Assembly: GCA_024138025.1 (NCBI GenBank)
Contig: JAMXBD010001370.1
Location: 124,001 to 188,000, forward strand
Reading direction: 5' to 3'
DNA length: 64,000 nucleotides
Origin: Combretum micranthum
Lineage: Eukaryota; Streptophyta; Magnoliopsida; Myrtales; Combretaceae
A model generated the notes under the pieces. The model ran no database searches. It was not told the DNA's origin and saw nothing but the letters and a program-made list of their open reading frames with translations. Position 1 is the first letter of the stretch. The number at the start of each line of letters is the position of its first letter. The translations under genes were made by a program, and so were the position numbers. This document shows, in pieces, positions 12,151-25,696 of this stretch.

Positions 12151-14993
12151 AGTGTTTCTAGTGTAAAGAAGGATATCCCTTTTACATTGTTCATGTATTC
12201 CTCCATTCTGGGCATGATGAGATTTCTTTTTGTCTCTAAGTTAATGCTTCGAGGGGATTTGCAACCAAACGTTCCTAAGAATGGTAACATCCATGAGTGA
12301 ATGTCAATTTTAAGAAAAAGAAAGCATGCTTCTTATTATTGACTATTAGTTGAAATCCAGTTTGCTTATCTACTGGTTAAAAGGATTTGAAGGAATCAGA
12401 GTAGGCAAATGATCCATTTTTGAATTAACCCAAACAAGATCTTCTTATTGATTTCATTAATCTACACCATAGAATTGTAAAATTTGCTTGTAGTTGTATA
12501 TGCTCTTCTAATTCTTCTGTTTTTTAATTTTATAGAAGTAACCTTTATATACCCTTTAATACATACTTAGAGAACTATATCTTACCATTTATTAATTAAT
12601 CGAAGCATTATGTTTTAAGTTGTGTTAATCTTTTATAAGTGTTTTTGTTTGAAAAGATTTATTTTTGAGGCATACGCGACATGGATATTTTCAAACGGAT
12701 CTAATACCTCAAAAAGCCATTGCGTGAAGCACCTCTCATTAAAAAGAACATGGTTTTAGGATTATCATGAGCATACCAATTGCTTTTGAGCTTTGAATAA
12801 TGGGCACGCCATAACTCATAATTCAAGTATCCTTCATGCTGCCGACTGCTGCAATCAACTACGTGCTGATAATATTAGTATATAGAAATGAGACGTCTCT
12901 CATACTTTTTTGTTTAGAACTAAGAAATGGGTTCGGCACATTCATTGCATCGGCAAATGATTAGTCTTTGTAATTGCTGATTATTCTCCAGCCATGATAG
13001 TACTTGGTAGGACCAGTTCTGAATTTTAAGGCCTACAAGTTTCAAGCCTAAACGCTAGTAACTTTTTAGTTTCAACAAAACACCGAGCTCAAAGTGGCGA
13101 GGAAGCAAGTTGAAGGAATGATGGACGCAGGTCAATCATTTCAAAGTGCACACACTAAATTAGTTTTAAGTTAAAAAAAAAAAATATCTCTTTTGAGTAT
13201 GCTTTTGAATCACCAATTAAATATAAGACAAGGGGTAATAAATATGTGGATACCAGTTTAACATGTTCCAGAGTGAAAAATGGTCCCAAAATAAAGGGAA
13301 AGAAGGTTCAATTACTACCCATATTGATGTTTTCAACTGGGTATCTTACACATGATTCTACATGGGCTCACGTGTCATTAACTTTTACTCATGTGGAGGG
13401 ACACATGACACATACATAGATAAGGTCTTGTGAAATCTGAAGGTAGCCTCCATGCATTGGTTGGCCGTGAGCTCAGCATGATTGTGATGGTGATGAAAAA
13501 TGTTGCTTAGTTAGGAGCAAATGGTATTAAAAAGTTTCTCACATTGGAAGGCATCATGATTCATGCATATCAGGCTTTTGATTACATCATTAGTTATGAC
13601 CACATCGTTGGCCACTTGGTATAATTTTGTTGAACTAGGAAGCCCAAGTATCATGAAAGTTTAAGGTTTGATCCTTTAGCTTATATATGGCCAAGATCCC
13701 AAGTGAAGGAGAGTTTGCAGGAAAAGCTACCAGTCTTGTCCAAATATTATACAAGTTTTAGTTAAAAAGGAAAAAAAAAAAAAAAAAAAAAAAAAGGCTC
13801 AGAATTAGAGAGACAAAGATGAGGAAAGAAAAAAAGGGTAAGGCTGGGATAATCATGCAGCTTTAATGGTGTCATCTGATAGGATTTTGGACCACGGGGT
13901 TGTAATAAAATTGGTCTACGCATGGAGATCTGACCGTGACTTAACTTCATTAATAAGTTGAAGGGTCCTTCAATTGCCTCGAACCCGAAGTGAGGTCTTT
14001 ACGTCAAATGATAAAAGCTTGAGTATGAAGCATAAGTAACAAGGTAAGGTGCAGAAAGATCTGTAATACAATACCTAATTACTCTCTTAACAATCCTAAA
14101 AATAAAAGAGAAGAAATGCCTACACATAACTTAATTATTACGCGCCATGCCTGATCTACAAATTGCATATATCTTAAATTCATGAGATTCTATAGTGAAA
14201 TCGCATTTAAGTAGATAAATGAATGATAAGGTGAATCAATATTTTTTTAGGTTAATTACAAAAGTATTATCTGAGTTTTAACATTTTTTTTAACAAATAA
14301 ATATCCGAGTTTCATACAAAAGTATCAATATTATTTAATACTTTTAGAATAACATGTATCAATATTTTATTGGTCATAAAAAAATTATTTTACATTTTTT
14401 TTCAATTTTCTAATTTAAAAAAATATCTTTTGATATTTTATTTATTTAATTTTTGTAATACTTTTATTAAATTAATTTTTTTAGACCAAAAAACCCTAAT
14501 ACATATCCTTCTAATAATAATTGATTATATTGACTTTTATATAAACTGGATAATCTATTTGTTAAAAAAAATTAACATAGGTAATATGTTTATAATTGAT
14601 CAAAACACAAGTATGTTTTTTTAATTAATCCGATATTTTTTTAATACCCTTGGTTGTTTTCAATTATATATTTTTCATTATTTTTGTTCCAAGTAATTTC
14701 TTATTATATGTTTTAAGATTTATGGCATATATATATAATATAGTATATCAGATAGCTGAGTAAGAAAGTAAAATATTTAAAAACTCGTTCGAAAATTTAG
14801 TATTCAGAAATTGTAAGAGATTCACTAAATTATTGTTACTAGATTATAGCAAATTTATTTAGTTCTTGCCAATAGGTCCTCCAACCTTATTAGTTTTGAA
14901 TTTTCCATATAAATTTTGTGTCTTTCATTCTCTCTTTATTCATTTTATCTCTTCTTGTTGTGTTTATAGTAATCTATAACAAAATATTTGATC
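12150..14993. other. Intergenic region, no gene seen
   Basis: The stretch is AT-rich. It includes an oligo-A tract of about 27 bases at 13769-13795 and a very AT-rich segment at 14240-14700. No coding pattern or element termini could be fixed. The long A run could be the tail of an old retroposed copy, but no target duplication was found. Confidence 0.5.
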
Positions 14994-14998
14994 TTATA

Positions 14999-16870
14999 TG
15001 CAACGCCCTAAACTAAAAGCATTAACAATCCGCCACGTGTTTTCACGAGAGATAGACACTAAGACTCAGATTCTACTAAACCAAAATTATAGTACAATAT
15101 AACTTCAATATCTCACATTAAAGGAAACTTCTAAAATATTTTTCATAATAAAAATCTTGAACAACTCAGTTGGTGTAAACTAGTGCCAACTTAAATCAAA
15201 CTTAAAACATCATATGAAAAAAATCTTAAAACTTTAGAAACCATAAAAAACTGATATTCAATATCCAAGAGTCGTAATAACTAATTAAAACTTCATATGG
15301 TCTTTAGCTCTAGCTATCTCCAATACAAAACATCTAATAATCAATTGGAAAATCGGCTCTACTATCATCTTTCCCATAGTCTATAAAAACATCATAATTA
15401 GATAATCAAAGACTACTACATCATCACCTATTCGTGAAAAATAAAAAGAGTGTGTGCAAGGCTTATTACGCCAAACCACAATCACATGCGCTTGAGCAAT
15501 CATCATGTAAATCCACACACAATATGCAACATATACAACAATCACAATTATTATCTTTCAATTAGCCAGGCAACCAACATATTTAAAACCATTGCAACTA
15601 GTCACAAATCTAGAGTAACTCAGACTTCGTAAAAAACAAATACGTATACATAAATACTTATATATATATATTAATATTAGATACTCCCCGTACACCCTAT
15701 ATACCATTTCATACTATTCCTAAACTACTAGAATCATCTTTGTGTACAACTCTACTCAGGATAACGCCACACACAGATCATCATAGCATCGTCCTAGTGA
15801 CATAAGTATTCCTAATCCACTAGACCTAGCCAAACACAAGTAACAACCAATTTAAAGTTGTATATCATTAAGTTCATTTGCAGTTTCTAAGCTTACATTC
15901 ACAGGCAATAACCAAGGTAAGGACGTACTTGAAACAATGTTTGGAAAAAATAACTTAGTTTCAACAAAAACACCCGAACATAAGCAAACGCTAACTCAAA
16001 ACTTGATTTAAATAAGAAAACATACTTCTAAGGTCACCTAACCTCCTAAAATATTAAGAACTATAACTACTCTAGGTTCAAGATATACCTTATTACTTAA
16101 ATTTAGGTATACTAAAGGTTGCGCTAAGAGTTAAGGAGTTTAAGAAGGTCAAAAACATGGATTGAAGAAACTACAACATCCCTTAGTTGGTCACACTGTG
16201 ATAAGGGGTGTGATAGCCTCGAGAAGAAAAGAAAACATAAAAAGCTTTTGTCATGCTCGTTATGGGGGGCAAGACCTCCATCACAATTGTGATGGGGGTG
16301 GTGATCGCTATCTAAGCCATGATCGGTCTCAACTCGCCAACCCGAGGGGATCACAGCTTTTGTCATAGCCATGACCCTCTAACTGTACTTCTTTCACTCC
16401 AAAAAGCGAAAAATACCGAAAGAAAACCTTTTTTCTTGTTTCTGAACGATGCAGCTCCAACATCTTTTCTTATAAAAAGAGATGTTATAGCATGATACCT
16501 GAAATTTCCTTGTTCCTTTCGAAATTAACAACCGCAACCACTAATAAGATAACCTAGGGTTTTCCAAAACTCCTCCAACACTTTAATCCCTTCAACACCA
16601 ACAACGTAACTAAAAAAAGACAACTCCTCCTATTCAATAAAGGATTGAAAAGGAGAAAACTTACCTATTGATTTACCTATGCAATTTCTTGGAACAAGAT
16701 ACAAGGTAGAGAGAGAGAGAGAGAGAGAGAGAGTCCTAAGGTTTAGCTCCTTATGAAATTGTTCAAAAAGAGAGACACGTTTCCTTTAGGTAAGGGTTAA
16801 TAACACTTATTTTATTAGGAAAGACTTATTTGTCCTCTTATTTAATAACATATGACATCCTTACCCTTCA
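14999..16870 (-). mobile_element. Solo LTR (1872 bp) with target duplication TTATA
   Basis: The ends on the plus strand are TGCAACGCCC and ACCCTTCA. TTATA flanks both ends directly (14994-14998 and 16871-16875). The left end resembles the TGTCACGCTCC/TGTCACACCCC ends of the LTRs further on, which indicates minus-strand orientation. On that strand a (TC)n-rich leader (16733-16708) precedes a CpG-rich block (about 16200-16370). No internal coding region or second LTR is present, so it is a recombination-derived solo LTR. The AT-rich duplication is somewhat less informative than a mixed one. Confidence 0.7.
16278..16295. repeat. Perfect 18-bp palindrome
   Basis: CCATCACAATTGTGATGG is fully self-complementary. 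It sits in the CpG-rich block of the solo LTR at 14999-16870, beside further near-copies of 'gtgatcg' and 'catgatcgg'. Confidence 0.9.
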
Positions 16871-16875
16871 TTATA

Positions 16876-18713
16876 ATTTATTTATTTCTATATTACATTA
16901 TCTATCTCAACAAATTGGTAAGAGATGTTAATAGAATAGGGTTTTGAGAATTTGTGATCTACATAATAAAAAAGTAGTTTCTAGTATGATATTTAAAACA
17001 ATGATGATTGTATAAATTTGTGCCTATAAAAAATCTAAGTGTGATGGCTCCTAATACAATTATGCTTGGAGAAGGCTTCCAGTTAGACAATCATAGTCCA
17101 TGATACATAATGAATGGAAATATGTTGGTTAGAATACTAATGACAATCAAGCTGCGTATGATAAATGATGTTTAGTAAGAGATACTAGCAAAGGAGATGA
17201 CCACAAGCTTATGAAAAAAAAAATGGAAAGAGTTGTATATAACCAAGTCTCTTGCGAACTAGCTAGTGATGAAGTAAAGCTTGTATTTGCTTTAGACGAG
17301 TGATAAGTCGTATGCAAGACAACATATTTCATTTCATGTCTTGATTCACGATTCAAAAATATTAAAATTAAGACTTAAGATTAGGCAATGGTCCTATTGT
17401 GCTCCTTATTATTTTTGTTTTATTGATTCAAAAATACCCTAATTTATGATGAGAACAATTTGATGACAAAAAAGCTTAAAATATAAAATATCTTTTGAGC
17501 ATGGAATAGTTAGATTACAAGATGGGATTTACAAGCAATGAGGTTGCAAATGATCAATTACAAGAGATCAATGGTCTAGTAGTAGCATAGTTCCAAAGGA
17601 GATATTAAGAACGAAATTTGAGATTTATTTGATATCACTACAAACAGAAGGGCCATGTGGGCTAGTGTCTTTAGAGCCATACCTAAGGTGACACATAAGA
17701 TGATCGAGGAAAATGATGTAGCGATTGCTGAGTTAGAGGATGATGAGTAGGTATTGGAATTTAATGGCTGCAAAATACATTTATAAATCAAATTTCAAAC
17801 TTTAGAAGTGCTTTTCACATGTATGCAAAAGAGATTGGTTTTAGAGCTACAACCTTATGCAAATTGGTTTTGTACAAATGAATGATAAATAGAGGTTAAT
17901 AAGGACTACTATTGTAGGTGGAATTCAAGTCATGCTACATGATGGATACAATAACAAATGTAAGGGATGCACAGATTTTATATGTTGGTTAGATGAATTA
18001 TATTGGTTATTGTAATGTTTGAGATCTAGTATCATGGATCTCTCTTGTGGATGTCTAGTGGTAATTAGGGGAGTCTAATATGGAAAACTTGTTAGTACTA
18101 CAAGGAGCAATGACTCTTAGTGGTCTTGCTTGAATTGTTAGTCCTATGAGGCATAATAAGATTAAAAGGGGTTATGACGGAGACTCGTTAGTATGTACAG
18201 TTTATTGTATAGCTTACCAAATAGTTTACAAGATTGAATAACGTAAGCCATGTTACAAATAATGTTCAAGTAGGGGTTAGCTTGGCGTAATCTAATTCAG
18301 TTTGCCACCTGAACCAAATTTTCTTTCAAATGTGAACCATAATATATAGTATGGTACATTTTATTTTTAACAGAAAAAAATGGTATGTCTAGTTTGATTT
18401 GCATTATGAACCATTATTATAAGTCAATAAATGAAATTATATTAAGTCAATTGGAGTCTTTCTTCTAGCTTCATGTTTTCTATTTTGAAATACTTGAAAC
18501 CAAAATTATATTTATGCAAAAAGTTAAAACGAAATCAATGCATTATAATATATGCATACATATAATGATAGATGCAAAATAATAAAAATTTGGTGGGGCT
18601 AGATTCATAGCGTCATACTTGTGTAGAATATTTAATTATTTATTTTTCACCTTTTCATTTTAGCATATATATTAATTGATATTTTTCTATCAATTTATTG
18701 AAAAATTTTAATA
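16876..18713. other. Intergenic region, no recognisable gene
   Basis: Short open frames at 17040-17800 run on with frequent stops in every frame and show no motif I can assign. It could be a very old transposon or gene relic. Nothing firmer can be said. Confidence 0.4.
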
Positions 18714-19647
18714 CATACTATCATGTCCTGAAGGGTACCATATATATGGTAGTCCACTGAACACAATATTAAAGCCTAAGAATGACTACCTTAGTCATGT
18801 AAAAGCTTCCATATTATGCATAAGGCGTGCTTCACAACCAAGAGAACACATTGGAGTAGAGAAGTCCATGAAGGTAGCAATTAAATAGCAATGTAAGATA
18901 ACTATATATTAATAAACTTAAACAAAGTCAATTACATTTCTTAAGGACATGCCTCTGCTAATATTCACAAATGGTTAAGGTATTATAGTCATTCATAATA
19001 GTCTCCAAATTGATAATATGTTTCATAAAAGTACTTCCATGGAAATCGTCATTCTATACTCTCAGATCTTTTCTTGAAGCTCCCAAGTCTACTAGTGATT
19101 TCCTTGATATCTTGTTCTTTGAACGAAGTCTCAAGTATTCATGTTTCATCAGAGATCTAGGGAGGCGTAAGCTCACAACATGCTTAGTCAGATATTTCCC
19201 CATTAATCGCACCAACATAAATAAGCAAACAAGTTTATTAGCTAAAGCATATGCTATGCCCATTCAACAATCACATGAAAATCACAAATATGTATGGTTA
19301 TTCAGAATCTATACATAGAACGGATTTATATCTTCTTATTAAGGGTTAGGGAATTGTTCTTTATGGTCTCCATGATCCTCTACTGCTAGTCCTTAGGCAC
19401 TCACCCATAGCGTTTAGCTGGTGCGATTCCAAACCAAGAGTTACATTCCTCGAGCGATATGGATTCCCTTGGAAGGAACATGGCCCATGTCCTACCATGA
19501 TTATAGCCCATCCAACTCCATACGCATGAGTAATAACCTTTCGAATGTGACTCGCATGACCAACTTTTTTGTTAACACTAATCCCTATTAAGGTTCATTG
19601 AGGGCAATTAAACAATTTGAACACACATAGCAATCAAGCATATAAGT

Positions 19648-20211
19648 TAATGAGTATCAATTTGTGATTGATCAAATGTGTTCTATACACAAGGGAAAAT
19701 GCAACAAATAAAGTAATGGATCAAGCATGTGAAAGCTAGCGTGTTGCACTATATGCCGCCTCCAAGGCCGGCCGTCTTCTTTCTAGAAAAGTAGTTTTAT
19801 TAGTTATTCGTCTTTTTACTTATTTCATACTATTTGTTTATTATTGTTAGTTATCTATTTTCATCTCATGGTTACGAATATATACCCCTTTGTAATAAGA
19901 ACTCATTAGTTTTGATATATTGAAATTTGATATTTTGAGAATTCTCTCAAACTTTCTGTTATCAATCTAAGGATTGTGGTGAGATTCTTTTCGTTCTTAT
20001 CAATTCTTAATAGAATTGTGGCAAACAAACCATTTGAACTTTCTTGTGTGTCATATCAAGAGAGTGAGAGTGTAGTTCGAGTTATTTTTGGTGCATCATA
20101 TCCATCAATAATGCCAATCTTATCCTTTATTTTTTATTGCATCCAAATTATAAAAATTAGATCCACTACGATTCACCAATCATTTTAGTATCAGAAATCT
20201 CAGGTATATCA
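19648..20211 (+). repeat. 5' LTR of the short retrotransposon
   Basis: It starts TAATGAG where LTR 2 has TGATGAG (terminal G to A) and ends TATATCA. It shares long stretches with LTR 2, for example 'atcaatttgtgattgatcaa' and 'gagagtgagagtgtagtt'. Confidence 0.88.
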
Positions 20212-20533
20212 TATTTTGTTATTAAAGCTTAGTTGCAACAAAGAGGCAATCGATAAATGTAAAGTTGTAATATTTTACATTTTTATTGAGTTATTTTGTC
20301 GATTGTGAATTGTTGGTGGTGTTATTGCTGATTACTCCTAAGATTGAGAATTAGGGTTTTGTGTGTTAAACATGATTTAGAAGTGTGTGAGGTTGAATTA
20401 TAGGATTGATTTGTGGTTGGATTGAAGTGCAGTGTGTATTGTGAATGAAATCTAGGGTCTGTGTTGTTCTTGTGCTTGATTTGTATGATTAGGGTTTGGT
20501 TGATGTTAAAAAAAAAAAAAGGATTTTATATTA

Positions 20534-21283
20534 ATGATGGGGATGAGGAATTGTGAAGGTTCTCTTGATTATCAATTACAAAAGCTTTATTCCTTGATCA
20601 ATTGGTGGAATTCACAAACGATTAATAATATTGTTGAAGAGAATGAACCTCAATCTATTAAGATTGATGAGTATGATGATTGGAAACTAAAATGCAAAAG
20701 ATGCTTAGCACATGGACATCTTGAATATGATTGCCTGAATGAATATATAGTGAAGCTTATTGATGGAGTTCCTACTCTTGTCTATTAAGATGGCACTGAA
20801 GTTGTGGAAGAAGTTATTGAAGAGAAAGAGGAAGGTGTAGAAAGAGAAGATAATCATATAGTGCAGGTGGAAATTATCGAGGATTATGGCATTGATGATA
20901 ACAATATAAAGGATGTTGGTGTGGAGAAGATCAATGTTATAGAGACTGTATAAAGTGACACTGATTTAAAGTTGCCTATTAATATTTGTGAACTTAAATT
21001 AGAGCCACTTTCCTTAGTGCTAGGAGCTACTGAGCATGATAAGCCAATATTATTGAGTTCTCTAACTACTAAATTGGATGAATGTAGCCTTCATGATGAA
21101 TTCTTATTTTGTGCGCAGAAGTCAACATTTTATCATCTGTATGGTAGCTTAATGGTGGAAAGCTTCTATACGAATGTGCAAGAAAATTATTTATGGGATC
21201 CAGGATGGTGCATTGCTTGGGAATTACCATTCAAGAAAAGATTTGCAGATCAAAAGTTGGGGAAAGAATATGAGCTGAGCTGA
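20534..21283 (+). pseudogene. Gag-like zinc-knuckle protein of the short retrotransposon, two in-frame stops
   Basis: One reading frame of 250 codons, ending with its terminal stop, begins at an ATG (20534) and is broken by TAA at 20786-20788 and 20951-20953. Residues about 56-69 form a CCHC zinc knuckle (CKRCLAHGHLEYDC, spacing C-X2-C-X4-H-X4-C), the nucleic-acid-binding motif of retroelement Gag. An acidic Glu/Asp/Val-rich stretch follows the first stop. The last 100 codons (from about 20972) hold a Trp- and Phe-rich segment (for example WDPGWCIAWELPFKKRF) that I do not recognise. The single-frame layout across both stops argues they are point mutations in one former protein. No pol domain is present. 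Confidence 0.7.
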
Positions 21284-21397
21284 GCATCGCTAGGAAATTT
21301 TATTTGACTATTTTTTAGTTTTGTAGGTTTATTTTTAATCCAAGTGGATATATTTTACATCAAGATTTGAGGGAAAATCTCAATAAGCCTGGGAGGA

Positions 21398-21966
21398 TGA
21401 TGAGGATCAATTTGTGATTGATCAAATGTGTTATATACACCTGGAAAAATGTAACAGATAAAGTAAATGGATCAAGCATGTGAAAGTTAGCGTGTTGCGC
21501 TGCACATCGCTTCCAAAGCCGGCGGGCTTTTTACAAAAAACGTAGTTTTATTAATTATTCGTCTTTTTGCTTATTTTAAACTATTTATATATTATTATTA
21601 GTTATTTCTTTTCATCTTAGGGTTACAACATTATATATATCACTTTGTAATCAAAACTCATTAGTTTTGACATATTGAAATTTGATATTTTGAGTATTCT
21701 CTCAAAATGTCTCTTATTAATCTAAAGATTATGGTGAGATTCTTTCCGTTCTTATCAATTCTTAGTAGAATTGTGGCAAACAAACCATTTAAACTTTCTT
21801 ATGTGTCATATCAAGAGAGTGAGAGTGTAGTTTAGGTTATTTTTGGTGCGTCATATCCATCAATAACACCAATCATATCCTTCATTTTCGATTGCATCCA
21901 AATTATAAAAATCAGACCCACTATGATTCACTAATCATCTCAGTATAAGAAATCGCAGGCATATCA
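21398..21966 (+). repeat. 3' LTR of the short retrotransposon
   Basis: It starts TGATGAGG directly after the polypurine tract and ends CATATCA, followed by the target duplication TAAGT. It is the partner of 19648-20211. Confidence 0.88.
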
Positions 21967-23926
21967 TAAGTGAATAAACATACTCAAATAAATGTTATAG
22001 GGTTACGATATGCTTAGTATCCACTTAATCACACAAGCAAAGAAACACATTCTCAACCCTTCATAACCCCAATACATATCCATTTATACCTTTTCTCAAC
22101 ATACTATTGCAACTATTTTACAAGCATAAATAAGGTAACGAATTTAAGAGCAAAAACTCATTCAGTCATTTCTTGAAAAACTTCAATCGAAGTAGTCTTT
22201 GGGAAAGGATGTGTCAAACTCCTCATCACCTAAACAAAAGAAATATCCAGAATAAGTATTTCATATAGGTTTTTCTTAAATTTATAATTCTATTCATTCT
22301 ATTTGCATCATTTTCTCGGTTATGAAAAGTCTAATTTAAAATGTTCATAACTTGCTCATTTTAAGTTGGAATTTTACATATCAGTAGTCGATTTATATCT
22401 ACTTCAAATGCTCTATCCATTTTTAAGGTTATTTCAATTAGTTAAGGTCTTTTAGGTGTCAAAATCATGCGGTACAGATCACATCCAGATCATTCCAGTT
22501 TTGATCCTTTTTAATTTGTAAATTTTTTACTTCAATTTGAACTCTCTAAGGCAAGTATAAAATATTTCCACTTTTAAAAATCATATAGTGATGAACAATT
22601 CATATTTAATGCATGATCTTAGTGATGTTGCTTAATATAGAAATTTTGTTAAAACAATTTCTATGGTAAGTAGAAAAATTGACCTTCATCATAAATAACT
22701 TTTGGAATTGTAATAAAATCTCCTTTCTTAAATTTTTGTGAACATGAGGTTTAACTAAAATCATGGTTTATCATTTGGTTTGAAAACGTTGATTACCTTA
22801 TACTTATTTCAAAACTTCATTTGACAATTTATTTTACAAAACATGGAATATACTTGTTTGTGGCAAAATACTTTAAGTTGTATTTTCCTTGAAATTTTCT
22901 TAAGTGTGGTTTTTAAGAAAAATTTAGGTGAATGACTTATTCTAAAATCTTTATTTTTTGATGAAAAGGTTTCCCATGCATTGAAAAATAAAATTTTTAG
23001 AAAATATTTCACATAAAAAAAGAATTGTTAGCATTTAACTTTTTGAAAAAATCATTTTGGCATAGTAACAACATCACTTGTGACCATATATGCACATGAA
23101 CTTAGGAATTTAAAATGTGAACACATAACTAAGATTATGATTATGGTAATATTGAAGAGAATATAAGAATATAAAATATATTAGCAATTTATAAAGTTGA
23201 TAAGACAAAACATAGGGGTCTTAACTTGTTATCAAGATTCCTCAGAACTTGAAATAATCCAGTCACCATATGAAATAAATAAAAAAAGGCGTAAAGAAAT
23301 GAGAAATGGAAGTCTTATATTTTATCAACACTTTTTGAGACTTGAAAATTTTCAGTCTCATAAATAAAATCAAGATAGAAAAATCATGGGAGTTTTAAAT
23401 TGTGTCAAGTATCCTCAAGACTTGAATTATTCTAGTCTCCTTCAGACTTGATTTATTAACTACCCAAGACTAGAAATTGACTAGTTTAATAATAGCATGA
23501 AATAAATAAAGTTAGGTTAGTGAGCATTAGGCTCTAAGAATATATATACGTATATACATACATAAACATATAGAAAAATTAGATTAAGAACATTATATAA
23601 ACAACATAAACATAACATGAGTATGAACATGAGAGTAGACATCATATGTTGTCTTGTATATTTCCATTCCTAGCATGAAGCATCATTGGAATTTATTTTG
23701 GAAATTGTCTAAAGACACACATACATGAACATATCTTAATATATGTGAGGTGTTTAAGATGATTACCTAAGGAAGAAAATGGAATGTGTATGGGTGTAAA
23801 GAGAAAGAGATGCCGTGGTAGAGAGGAGAGGGAGAGAGAGTTTTAGAGAAACTTTTGAGAGGCAAATTTTGTAGAGTTTTATTATGGTGAAACAAAAGTG
23901 TGAAAGAAATGAAGAAAGGAGGTGGT

Positions 23927-25683
23927 TGGTTTGTGGTTTTTGATGTATACGATTGTTGTTAATAAAGTGTTTTGTGAAATTCAAAGTTCAAATTCCACTG
24001 ATCATTAATCGAGTTTTTCAAATTTATAAATATTTTTTAAATCAACAACTACATTCTCACAGGGCAAGTGCACTCATCAAATGTAGCATAGGAAATGATT
24101 TAGGTTGGTCCCAAGAGAATGAGTAGCAGCTAGTATACTATCAATCCCATTAATTGTCTAGCTAAAGAGAGATTTTAGAAAATCATAAAGAAAAATAAAC
24201 TAAACTACGTTAGAAATATTCACAAATGTTTACTAGGTAAAATGAGAAATAAGGCTATAACTTCTACGAAATAGTAGCTCAGGTTTACTTCACCAATTCC
24301 TTATTAAAATGATTTTTAAAAATAATAACTTCTTAAAAGCTGTTTGAAATGGTGTGTTTATACCATCGAATTCTCTAAATTAAACTAAAGCTTCTATCGA
24401 AGTTAGTGGTTCTAGATTTAGCTAAAACTAATAATATGAACTTTTAATTAGATCCGCATAAAGAATAGGAATCCATTGTTTTAGAAAGACAAATCAATGA
24501 ATTTTTGAAACAAGTGATATGAAGTCTTCACTCATTCCTCGACAAGAGGTAGTTAAGATCGACTCCATTAGCAACCATAGATCTATTCAATTGAATGATC
24601 TCTCGATCTATTCAATTGAAATCAATTGTGGATCTAAAAGAATGCAATATACCTGTAAAAATCACAAGTTAAATTAAAATTACTAATTACAAACACCCAT
24701 TCAAATTTACTTGAAAGCGCATTTGAAATCAAACTGAACCAGGAATTGGATTTGTAATCCCTAAGCTGTAGGAGTTTATTTCTCCATGGATTTATCAAAT
24801 AAGCACAAATAAGAAGAAATAAAAAAAGTTAAAAAGATGAATCAATTAATTACTTAGAAATTCATAGAAATTACAAACATTGGGTTGAAATGCAAGTGAA
24901 AAAAATGAAAATTCTTTTACCCAAAAAGCCTTCAAAAATCTACTCTACGTTAATACTGATTTACATTGTTGGTACATACTTGACAATACACGCTTGCACG
25001 TTTATATATAGACTACTAGGTACAAAAAGCATGGCCATATTTATTTGACACGTGGCAGATTCGGCAGATCCTTTTTAACAGAATTTGGTAACTTTTCACC
25101 CGTGTAAATAAGCTGTGAAAACACTTCGTCGAGGGTTGCGTGCTTTGTTGGTTGAGGCTTGTATTCAGCAAGATCAGGCTCGACTTAAGGAAATTCCTTA
25201 GTGAACTGTGTGTTTTTGTCTATTACTCTATCAAGGGTAAAATTGAGAGAGTCGAGGGTCAAATTGTTAAGGCTTGAGGAAATCTTGTTGAAGAATTGGT
25301 TGACAACACAATTGTCGAGACTCGAGTTTTGAGGCTCGACTTTAAGGTTGACAATGTATTTTCTTCATAATAATGCTCGATCGCTTCGATGAAGTCGAGG
25401 TCATGTCGAGGGCTTGCATTTGAGGCTCAATAGACCAATTTTTGCTGTCTTTTTTCTCTGTTTGGCCTCTGCTGTGTTTACAGGGCTTGATTTTCTTCTT
25501 TGACTTTAATTTTTGTTTTTGCTCTAAATATGCATTAAAACACTTGATTATTCCTTATTTGATTCTTAGAGCTTTAAAACAACATTATTTATCAAAAATA
25601 TGATTTTGCAGGATTTTATCCGAAATTCTTAGCAAATTAAGCTCAAAATCTTATGAAAAATATAGAGTAAAAATGACTTATCA
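23927..25683 (-). mobile_element. LTR-like element (1757 bp, probable solo LTR), target duplication GTGGT
   Basis: The plus-strand ends are TGGTTTGTGG and GACTTATCA, flanked by GTGGT (23922-23926 and 25684-25688). Removing it rejoins 'ggaggtggt' to 'atttatag', which matches the uninterrupted 'ggggtatttatag' of copy B. The insertion is therefore well supported and lies directly beside the TATA box of copy C. Inside are a TATATATA motif (25001-25011) and a repetitive 'tcgagg/ggctcgac' block (25100-25430). It has no coding capacity. Minus orientation is favoured by the TATA and leader layout but is not certain. Confidence 0.8.
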
Positions 25684-25696
25684 GTGGTATTTATAG
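25684..25696 (-). promoter_or_regulatory. TATA-box motif of LTR copy C
   Basis: On the minus strand it reads CTATAAATACCAC. The equivalent in copy B (51183-51171) reads CTATAAATACCCC, and the + strand relative has TATAAATACC at 62376. Conservation across copies supports it as the LTR core promoter. Confidence 0.6.

Larger units (their letters stand above)
19648..21966 (+). mobile_element. Short non-autonomous LTR retrotransposon (2319 bp), complete, target duplication TAAGT
   Basis: Direct LTRs at 19648-20211 and 21398-21966 enclose a 1.2-kb interior. TAAGT flanks the whole (19643-19647 and 21967-21971). Five bases after LTR 1 is a degenerate tRNA-Met primer-binding site, TGTTATTAAAGCTTAG (20217-20232). 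GGGAGGA at 21391-21397 directly before LTR 2 is the polypurine tract. The interior has a gag-like zinc-knuckle frame but no protease, RT or integrase, so it needs enzymes from elsewhere. The LTRs differ at many positions, so the insertion is not recent. It is nested in copy C. Confidence 0.88.

Noticed and set aside
13769..13795. Processed pseudogene or SINE suggested by the oligo-A tract
   Set aside because: No target duplication and no transcript-like or tRNA-like sequence precedes the tract.
17040..17820. Possible transposase-like pseudogene
   Set aside because: Conceptual translation has stops in all frames and no diagnostic motif that I could name.
23763..23984. Minus-strand open frame rich in Ser and Leu, with similar frames at 50994-51323
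   Set aside because: They lie in the CT-rich leader region of LTR copies C and B, and their content follows from the pyrimidine bias.
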